Source of the DNA: Morganella morganii
Lineage (GTDB): Bacteria > Pseudomonadota > Gammaproteobacteria > Enterobacterales > Enterobacteriaceae
DNA: 64,000 bases
Assembly: GCF_003996855.1 (NCBI RefSeq)
Contig: NZ_NRQY01000001.1
Coordinates: forward strand, 647,337 to 711,336
Direction: 5' to 3'
A program made the position numbers and the translations under genes. This document shows, piece by piece, positions 56,915 to 64,000 of the stretch (its first letter is position 1; each line of letters begins with the position of its first letter). The notes beneath the pieces were generated by a model. That model made no database searches. It was not told the origin of the DNA and saw only the letters and a list, made by a program, of their open reading frames with translations.

Positions 56915-59900
56915 ATGAACAAACACCTCTATCGCATTATTTTTAACTCCGCCCGCGGCATGCTGATGGTGGTGGCCGAGATCACCCGCAGTGGTTGGCT
57001 CCGTACGGCGCGTCGACGTTCACCGACGGGCGGTGCGGAGGTTCAGGTACGACTGTCCCCGTTATCGCTGGCGCTGTGGCTGGCCGCAGGGCTCGTCAGC
57101 CTGCCGGCGCAGGCCGACATTGTGGCGGATGTCCATGCCCCCGGCAATCAGCAACCCACCGTGCTGTCCACGGCCAACGGGCTGCCACAGGTCAATATCC
57201 AGACCCCTAACGAACAAGGGGTTTCACGCAACCAATATACCCAGTTCGACGTGGACACCCGCGGTGCCATACTGAACAACAGTCATAAAAATACCGCCAC
57301 CCAGCAAGCGGGGATGGTCACGGGTAACCCTTGGCTGGCCAAACAGGAAGCCAAAATCATCCTTAATGAGGTCAACAGCCGTAACCCCAGCCAGCTGAAC
57401 GGGTTTATCGAAGTGGCCGGCCGGCGGGCCGAGGTGGTCATTGCCAACCCGTCCGGTATTACCTGCGCAGGCTGCGGCTTTATCAACGCGTCCCGCAGCA
57501 CCCTGGCGGCCGGTCAGGTGCTGATGGAGAACGGTCAGTTGAAGGGGTTTGATGTGGGCGGCGGGCGCATCAATATCGAGGGTAAGGGGCTGAATGCCGG
57601 TGATGCTGATTATACGGCGCTGATTGCCCGCGCGGTGGTGGTTAACGGCAAAGTCCATGCACGCGAACTCACCGTGACCACCGGCCAGAACGTGACGGAT
57701 GCCCAGGGTCATGTGACCAGCATAAAACCCGCTGCTGACGAAGGTAAACCGGCGTTTGCCCTCGATGTGGCGGCGCTGGGCGGGATGTACGCCAATAAAA
57801 TCACCCTGGTGGGCACCGAAAAGGGACTGGGGGTGCGTAACGCCGGCGAACTGGGGGCCGGTGCGGGTGAGCTTACGCTCAGCGTGGACGGAAGGCTGGA
57901 CAACAGCGGTCAACTGCAAAGTCAGGGTAACCTCCAGATTGCCAGTCAGGGCGATATGGATAACCTGGGCAATCTGGTCGCGGGGAAAGAGGTCAGCCTG
58001 TCTGCCACCGGGACGTTACGTAATGAGGGACTTATCCGTGCGGGCGGCAATGCCACCCTGACCGCTGGCCGCATTGAGAGCACCTCCGGCAGTCATCTTG
58101 CCGCCGGAGTGGACGCACAGGGCGGGATAACCCAGCCGGGCAACCTGGTTCTGGCCAGTTCGGGAGAGTTAAAAGCCCGGGGTCAGAATCTGGCACAGAA
58201 CACGCTGGAGGCCCGCGGCAGCCGTATCGATATGGGTGGCAGTCAGACCACCGCCCAAATGATGACGTTGACGGCCACCGAGGGAGAGGTTCGTACGGCG
58301 GGGGCGACTATCAGGGCGGAGAGTGCCCGCATTCAGGCTGCCACCGGATTCAATAACGACGACGGCCGGTTGTCTGCAGGCACCCTGTCGCTGCAGGCGC
58401 AAAGTATCGACAATAACCGCGGTCTGCTGCGTCAGGAAAACGCACAAAACCTGACCCTCGACAGCGGGGCAATACGCAACAACCAGGGCACGCTGACCAA
58501 CGGGGGCAATACCGTTATCCGGGCCGCCCGGATGGAAAACCGCGGCGGCCTGTTAGCCGGCAACGGCCCGGATCTCAGTGTCACCACCGCGATACTTGAT
58601 AATCAGCAGGGTACCGTACAGCTGACCGGAGACGGTACGCTGTCATTGCACACCGACCGCTTGATGGGTCATCAGGGCACCCTGCTGTCGGCGGGAAAAC
58701 TGAATCTCACCGGCCATGACCTTGACCTGTCCGACGGAGAAACCCGGGCGCAGGCGTTGGCTGTCACCGCTGATACACTAAATAACCAGAACGGCCTGCT
58801 GTCGCAACGCGGTGACGGCGACATGACGCTGACGCTGCGGGATAGCCTGAACAACCATGGCGGACGGGCAGAAAGCGGCGGCAATCTGACGCTCAGCGCA
58901 AGGGGTCTGGATAATACCGAAGGTACCCTCCTGGCCGCAAACAGGGGCAATCTGAACCTGAACACGACGGGCGCTATCACTAACACTCAGGGCAATCTGC
59001 TGGCCGGCGGTGCCGTGCACCTGACGGCCCGTCAGTTGGACAGCCAGGGTGGGTTGATTTCTGCCACCGGCGGAGATGCCGTGCTTTCCCTCAACCAGAG
59101 CCTGAATAACACCCGCGGGCGTATCGAGGCCAGAGACGAGGTGGACACCCGTAGCCAGTCGCTCAATAATACTGCAGGCACAGTGCTGGGACAGCGGGTG
59201 TCCGTCGATACCCGGCAAGGTTCGCTGACCAATACCGACGGTCGCATCGTGGCTGAGGGGCCTCTGCAGATGGCCAGCGGAGTGCTCGACAACACGGGTG
59301 GCCGCCTGCAGTCCGGGGGTGACCTGCATCTGAATACCCACGGGCAAATGCTGACCAATACCCGTACCACCTCGGCGGGGATACTTAGCGGGGGCACGCT
59401 GTCGCTGACCACCGGCGATATCGACAATACCCAGGGGGTGATGGCCGCAGCTGGTGAGGCCAGCGTTAACAGCCAGCAGTTCACTAATACGGCGGGGAAA
59501 CTGCTCGCCGACCAGGCGCTGACCCTGGTCACTCAGGCCGTCAACAATGCGGGCGGTCTGGTGCAGTCAGGTGCCCGCCTGTTTCTGGATACGCAGGGTG
59601 AACAACTGACCAACACCGACAGCGGTGAAACCGGGGGATTGGTTGCTCGGGGCGACCTGCAAATCAACTCCGGACAACTCGATGGCCGCCAGGGCGTGAT
59701 ACTCGGGCAAAACGTGCGACTCGATACCCATCAGCAGACGTTCAGTCACCAGGGTGGGCAGTTGATGGCTCGCGAGGAGTTGCGGCTTGATACCGGCCGG
59801 CTGGATAACAGCGCAGGGCTCATCCAGTCAGGGGGTGACGGACAACTTGATACGTATGGGCAGACGTTGACCAACCGGGAAAACAGCAAAACCGGCGGCA

Positions 59901-62900
59901 TACTGACCGGTGGTGCGCTGACGCTCAGGACGGGCGATGTTGACAACCAACGGGGTACGCTCATCGGCCACGGCGATACCACCGTGACGGCCGGAACACT
60001 TGATAACCGCGCAGGCACCCTGGCCAGCGACGCAGCGCAACTCAGTCTTACTGTGGGCGAAACCCACAACCAGGGCGGTCTGCTGCAGGCGGCGATCGCC
60101 CTGACGCTGGATACGCAAGGACAGTCATTGTTTAATACCGACAGCGGGAACGCTGGCGGCATTCGCAGTCAGGGAACACTGACTCTGACGAGCGGCACGC
60201 TCGACAACCAACGGGGCGTGGTGGTGTCATCGGACGTGGCCCGGCTTACCACCACTGATCTGAATAATCAGCAGGGCCAGTTGACCGGTCATGGCGGGCT
60301 GAACCTCGCCACCCACACCCTGACCAATACCGCAGGCCGCCTGCAGTCTGACGCCGACCTAACGATTAATACTCAGGGATACGCGCTGGACAACGCTGAC
60401 AGCGGTGATCGGGGTGGCGTGGTGGCGTTAAAAGACCTCCATCTCAGCAGTGGCCACCTGAATAATCAGTCGGGATTTATCGCCGCCGGTGCTCAGGCTG
60501 ACCTCGCTACCACCACGTTGAACAACAGCCATGGGCAGGTGGCCGGCAACGGGGGGTTATCGATACACAGTCAAGCGCTTGACAACGCGGACGGTAAACT
60601 GCAGTCAGCGACGAACGTGCTTATCGATACGGCGGGACACACCCTCGACAATCAGCGCGGCCACATTGCGGGTGATGGGCAAACACGCATCAACAGTGGC
60701 GCACTGGATAATCAGTACGGGCATCTTCAGGGCGGAACTGACCTGGCGGTCAATACCCACCAGAATGCCCTGAACAATCAGCACGGCACCTTGCTCTCTG
60801 CCGGCTCCCTGACGCTGAACGCCGACCAACTCAACAATCAGTCCGGTGAACTCACCAGCCAGGGCGACGGACAGCTTACGCTCGGTCAGCAGTTGGATAA
60901 CACTCAAGGGCGGGTGCGCGCCGGACATTCTCTGACTATCACTGCGGCTCAGGTGATTAACCGTGACACCAACACGCCGGGTAAAGGGATTGAGGCTGAT
61001 TCGCTCGCGTTGTCAGCACAACAGCTTGACAACTCCCGCGGTGCGCTTCGGGTGACGACTCAACTGACCGCCACCGTGCGTCAGGCGCTGGTGAATGTGG
61101 CCGGACTGGTCTCGTCAGGTGGAGTGCTGACGGTGCGTGATGACGCGCAGGGGCAGCAGCTTTCGATAAATAACCGGGAAGGTACGCTGATTGCCGGGCG
61201 TGAGGGCCAGATAACCGCCGCAACCCTGAGCGGCGACGGTCAGGTGCTGTCTCAGGGCAATTTGGGGCTTCATCTGACGCGTGATTTTCATAACACCCGG
61301 ACCCTGGGCGCCAATGGCAACCTGACGCTTGAGACGTCGGCGGCTATTGTGAACAACGGGCGCATCACTGCCGGCGATACACTCACCGTCACGGGGCAGC
61401 AGGTCACCAACACCGTGCAGGCTGAAATCAGCGCGCAGGAGACCCATGTTAATGCGCAGGACACGCTGACCAATACCGGTCTGATCGACGGCGGTCTTAC
61501 CCACCTGACCGCCGGCACGCTCACCAACATCGGCACGGGACGCATTTACGGAGACCATGTAGCTCTCCAGGCCGGCACACTCAATAACCTCAGCAGCGAT
61601 GACAAGGCGGCGGTTATCGCCGCCCGTGAACGTCTGGATATTGGTGCCGGCACGGTCAACAACCGCGATCATGCGCTGATCACCAGCCTGGGTGACCTGT
61701 ACATCGGCGGGCACCTGGATGGACAGTATCAGGCCACGGGTCAGGGCACCCAGCTGAATAATCACGGCGCTACGATTGAAGCGGGCCGTGACGGCAGTAT
61801 CAGCATGCGGGAGGTGAATAACACCAACCGCCACCTGGTGACCGAAGTGGTACAGACAGAAAAGAGTCAGCACCACGAAGCGGTGCTGAAAGGACAGACC
61901 ACCCGCTATGACTGGGATAAGGTCGACACCAGCAAAAAGAACAAGTACGGTGTCCACACCGCCGTGATGCCGGACGGCAGCCGCAATGACGAGTTTTACG
62001 AATACCAGTACACCCGTACCGTCATGGAAACCCAAATCAGGGACAGCGACCCGGGCAAAATTCTCTCCGGCGGCAACCTGACGCTGAACGGTGACCGGGT
62101 GGCCAACCACGACAGCCAGATAGTGGCCGGCGGCACCCTGGGCAGCACGGTCGGTGAGGTGGATAATCAGGCAACAAAAGGCGACAGAGTCACCACGGAT
62201 GAGGGCTGGCAAACACGCTGGTATGCAAAGAAGAAAAAGAAAAAAATTGGCGGCACCAAAACCTCACAGGGCCGGAGCACAAATGATTACCGCCCATCCC
62301 CGGTAACCGAGACCATCGACCTGAAGACGCTGACGTGGCAAGGGAATACCGCGCCGGACGGCAGTGGTTACCAGGCGGACGGGCGTCAGACGGCACGGGT
62401 CGATACGGCGGTGGCCAGCGTGGGCAGCATAGACACCGTCAAACCGGGAACACCGATGACCCTGACGACATTACCGGGTGGTACCGTCACCCTGACGGGC
62501 ATGGCAGAGATGAAGGTCCGTCCGCTGGAACTGCCTGCCGGCCAGCAGTTTGCGCTGACGCTGCCATCCACGCTCGTCGACGGGCAGCCTGTGACGCCGG
62601 TCATCCGGGTGGTTGCACCGAACACGCGCCTGCCGGATAACAGCCTGTTCACCCTGCACCAGAGCATCGACAGTCATTACCTGGTGGAAACCGACCCACG
62701 GTTCACCAGCCAGAAAAAATGGCTGGGCAGCGACTATATGCAAACCGCCCTGCTCAGTGACCCCAGCCAGGTGCATAAACGCTTGGGCGACGGATACTAT
62801 GAGCAGGGGCTGATACGTGACCAGGTCACGCAACTGACCGGCAGCCGCTATCTGGCCGGCTACGGCAGTGATGAAGAACAGTACAAGGGGTTGATGAACA

Positions 62901-64000
62901 GCGGTATCGCGTTTGGCAAACAATATGGCCTTGAACTGGGCGTGGCGCTGACGCCGGCACAGATGGCGCTGCTGACCACGGATATGGTCTGGCTGGTCAA
63001 TCAGACGGTTACCTTGCCGGATGGCAGCACGCAGACGGTGCAGGTGCCGCAGGTTTACGCCAAAGTGAAGGCTGGTGATCTGACCGGCGACGGCGCCCTG
63101 CTGGGCGGAAAACGCGTCGTACTGAATACTCGCGGGGATATCACCAACAGCGGGTCGATTATCGGGCGCGAGGTCACGCAGCTGACCGCGCAGACCCTGA
63201 CCAACAGCGGGTATATTCAGGGGAACAAGGTTGACCTGGCCGCCCGACAGGATATCCATAACCTCGGTGGCCAGGTGCATGGTGAGTCGTCACTGTCCCT
63301 GCTGGCCGGCCGCGACATCGTCAGCCAGTCCACCACCCGCACAGACGGCACCGACCGCTGGCTGGACAGGCCGGCGGGGATGTATGTGCAGGCCCCGGAC
63401 GGCACACTGACGCTCAGCGCCCTTAACAACATATCCCTCTCTGCGACAGAACTCAGTAACGCCGGTGAAAACGGCACAACCTCTGTTCAGGCCGGTAACG
63501 ACCTGCGTCTGGAGTCGGTAGCCACCCGGCACAGCGAGCACGGTGACTGGGGCGGTGGCAACACCCGTGACTTGACTCAGCAGGCAGACGTCGGTACCCG
63601 TATAACTACCCCGGGAGCGATTGCGCTCGGTGCCGGCCGGGATATCCTTGCCCAAGCCGCTGACGTCACCGCCGGGGGCGCGCTGACGGCGCAGGCGGGA
63701 CGGGATATCCGGCTCACCACCGGCAACGCCACCACGGACCTAGTGGAGCACAGCAAACAAAGCAGTAGTGGCCTGCTGTCGAAGAGCAGTCTTGAGACCC
63801 ACGATGAAGTCCATGACCGTCAGGCTCTGGGCACCACGCTGGGTGGGGACAGCGTAGATATCCGGGCGAAGCATGACGTGCGTATAGAAGCCGGTAATGT
63901 GGTCGGCACGCAGGATGTCAGAGTCCTTGCGGGAAATAATCTGACGGTGACCACCGCCGATGAAACCCACCAGGAAACCCATCTGCGCAAAGAAACGCAC
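56915..64000 (+). CDS. Giant TpsA exoprotein, filamentous hemagglutinin/CdiA-like, 3' end outside window
   Basis: 2362 codons open from ATG 56915 to the window edge with no stop in frame. An extended signal peptide (MNKHLYRIIFNSARGMLMVV..., cleavage after AQA67) is followed by the TPS domain with NPSGITCAGCGFINAS near residue 178. A long FHA-1 region of about 20-residue repeats (LDNxxGxLxxxG...LxLxAxxLxN) spans roughly residues 305-1640. The next region contains WLGSDYMQTALLSDPSQVHKRLGDGYYEQ and resembles the CdiA receptor-binding part. FHA-2 repeats begin near 2060 and are still running at the edge. Any pretoxin motif, toxin and immunity gene lie beyond it, so CDI function is inferred. Confidence 0.88.
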   Translation, partial: MNKHLYRIIFNSARGMLMVVAEITRSGWLRTARRRSPTGGAEVQVRLSPLSLALWLAAGLVSLPAQADIVADVHAPGNQQPTVLSTANGLPQVNIQTPNEQGVSRNQYTQFDVDTRGAILNNSHKNTATQQAGMVTGNPWLAKQEAKIILNEVNSRNPSQLNGFIEVAGRRAEVVIANPSGITCAGCGFINASRSTLAAGQVLMENGQLKGFDVGGGRINIEGKGLNAGDADYTALIARAVVVNGKVHARELTVTTGQNVTDAQGHVTSIKPAADEGKPAFALDVAALGGMYANKITLVGTEKGLGVRNAGELGAGAGELTLSVDGRLDNSGQLQSQGNLQIASQGDMDNLGNLVAGKEVSLSATGTLRNEGLIRAGGNATLTAGRIESTSGSHLAAGVDAQGGITQPGNLVLASSGELKARGQNLAQNTLEARGSRIDMGGSQTTAQMMTLTATEGEVRTAGATIRAESARIQAATGFNNDDGRLSAGTLSLQAQSIDNNRGLLRQENAQNLTLDSGAIRNNQGTLTNGGNTVIRAARMENRGGLLAGNGPDLSVTTAILDNQQGTVQLTGDGTLSLHTDRLMGHQGTLLSAGKLNLTGHDLDLSDGETRAQALAVTADTLNNQNGLLSQRGDGDMTLTLRDSLNNHGGRAESGGNLTLSARGLDNTEGTLLAANRGNLNLNTTGAITNTQGNLLAGGAVHLTARQLDSQGGLISATGGDAVLSLNQSLNNTRGRIEARDEVDTRSQSLNNTAGTVLGQRVSVDTRQGSLTNTDGRIVAEGPLQMASGVLDNTGGRLQSGGDLHLNTHGQMLTNTRTTSAGILSGGTLSLTTGDIDNTQGVMAAAGEASVNSQQFTNTAGKLLADQALTLVTQAVNNAGGLVQSGARLFLDTQGEQLTNTDSGETGGLVARGDLQINSGQLDGRQGVILGQNVRLDTHQQTFSHQGGQLMAREELRLDTGRLDNSAGLIQSGGDGQLDTYGQTLTNRENSKTGGILTGGALTLRTGDVDNQRGTLIGHGDTTVTAGTLDNRAGTLASDAAQLSLTVGETHNQGGLLQAAIALTLDTQGQSLFNTDSGNAGGIRSQGTLTLTSGTLDNQRGVVVSSDVARLTTTDLNNQQGQLTGHGGLNLATHTLTNTAGRLQSDADLTINTQGYALDNADSGDRGGVVALKDLHLSSGHLNNQSGFIAAGAQADLATTTLNNSHGQVAGNGGLSIHSQALDNADGKLQSATNVLIDTAGHTLDNQRGHIAGDGQTRINSGALDNQYGHLQGGTDLAVNTHQNALNNQHGTLLSAGSLTLNADQLNNQSGELTSQGDGQLTLGQQLDNTQGRVRAGHSLTITAAQVINRDTNTPGKGIEADSLALSAQQLDNSRGALRVTTQLTATVRQALVNVAGLVSSGGVLTVRDDAQGQQLSINNREGTLIAGREGQITAATLSGDGQVLSQGNLGLHLTRDFHNTRTLGANGNLTLETSAAIVNNGRITAGDTLTVTGQQVTNTVQAEISAQETHVNAQDTLTNTGLIDGGLTHLTAGTLTNIGTGRIYGDHVALQAGTLNNLSSDDKAAVIAARERLDIGAGTVNNRDHALITSLGDLYIGGHLDGQYQATGQGTQLNNHGATIEAGRDGSISMREVNNTNRHLVTEVVQTEKSQHHEAVLKGQTTRYDWDKVDTSKKNKYGVHTAVMPDGSRNDEFYEYQYTRTVMETQIRDSDPGKILSGGNLTLNGDRVANHDSQIVAGGTLGSTVGEVDNQATKGDRVTTDEGWQTRWYAKKKKKKIGGTKTSQGRSTNDYRPSPVTETIDLKTLTWQGNTAPDGSGYQADGRQTARVDTAVASVGSIDTVKPGTPMTLTTLPGGTVTLTGMAEMKVRPLELPAGQQFALTLPSTLVDGQPVTPVIRVVAPNTRLPDNSLFTLHQSIDSHYLVETDPRFTSQKKWLGSDYMQTALLSDPSQVHKRLGDGYYEQGLIRDQVTQLTGSRYLAGYGSDEEQYKGLMNSGIAFGKQYGLELGVALTPAQMALLTTDMVWLVNQTVTLPDGSTQTVQVPQVYAKVKAGDLTGDGALLGGKRVVLNTRGDITNSGSIIGREVTQLTAQTLTNSGYIQGNKVDLAARQDIHNLGGQVHGESSLSLLAGRDIVSQSTTRTDGTDRWLDRPAGMYVQAPDGTLTLSALNNISLSATELSNAGENGTTSVQAGNDLRLESVATRHSEHGDWGGGNTRDLTQQADVGTRITTPGAIALGAGRDILAQAADVTAGGALTAQAGRDIRLTTGNATTDLVEHSKQSSSGLLSKSSLETHDEVHDRQALGTTLGGDSVDIRAKHDVRIEAGNVVGTQDVRVLAGNNLTVTTADETHQETHLRKETH

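Larger units (their letters stand above)
51740..64000 (+). mobile_element. Genomic island with recombinase trio and two-partner secretion genes
   Basis: Foreign DNA starts within tssK at about 51740 (exact base not determined). The first genes are two tyrosine recombinases and a small helix-turn-helix gene on one strand with overlapping ends, the arrangement of Tn554-type TnpA/B/C and other recombinase-trio elements. A TpsB/TpsA pair follows. The right end lies outside the window, so attachment sites and full size are unknown. Left boundary accuracy is about 15 bases. Confidence 0.7.

Noticed and set aside
57830..61830. Possible tandem DNA repeats or CRISPR-like array
   Set aside because: Repeats are protein-level FHA-1 repeats with varied nucleotide sequence and no regular identical repeat-spacer pattern.
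61115..62212. 365-codon minus-strand frame and many others opposite the TpsA gene
   Set aside because: Repeat-rich, GC-biased coding sequence gives long antisense frames; translations are low-complexity mirrors of the FHA repeats.

Overview
The window looks like chromosomal DNA of an enterobacterium of the Morganellaceae. Morganella is the best guess: the housekeeping proteins closely resemble E. coli ones, base composition is balanced, and gene order is partly E. coli-like. The genus is inferred from composition and content, not from a database match.

Positions 1-40271 are mostly core genome. After an AT-rich orphan gene cut by the window edge come suhB and trmJ. Next is the complete iron-sulfur cluster operon iscRSUA-hscBA-fdx-iscX with pepB and a half-length sseB, preceded by two tandem IscR-type boxes. 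Then follow the thioester alpha-2-macroglobulin lipoprotein yfhM and its partner pbpC, ndk, a frameshifted DKNYY-family gene, rlmN, a short TPR lipoprotein, rodZ, ispG, hisS, yfgM, bamB and der. The next block holds a protealysin-type M4 peptidase, hemF, ypeA, a YgiW-like OB-fold protein, yfeY, yfeX and the sulfate/thiosulfate operon cysPTWA-cysM. It ends with a GNAT protein carrying an internal deletion, a methyltransferase and two small conserved proteins.

Positions 40658-51760 are a type VI secretion (T6SS) locus: tssA, hcp, tssB, tssC, a second TssC-like gene, tssE, tssF, tssG, clpV (tssH), fha, tssJ remnant, tssK. It appears to be decaying. tssA has a one-base frameshift in a T tract, tssF an in-frame TGA, fha and tssJ are joined by an apparent deletion, clpV lacks the middle domain, tssG lacks its usual N-terminal part, and tssK is cut off after about 165 codons. 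hcp, tssB and tssC look intact.

From about 51740 to the window end, foreign DNA has entered tssK. It begins with two large tyrosine recombinases and a small helix-turn-helix gene, laid out like the Tn554-type TnpA/B/C trio but themselves damaged. They are followed by a two-partner secretion pair: a TpsB outer-membrane transporter and a giant filamentous-hemagglutinin/CdiA-type TpsA, open for 2362 codons and running off the window. A contact-dependent weapon of one class (T6SS) has thus been interrupted by an island bearing a probable weapon of another class (TPS/CDI).

Three genes (DKNYY, tssA, recombinase 1) are each broken by one base in a short homopolymer. That may be real decay, phase variation or sequencing error, and should be settled from reads first.
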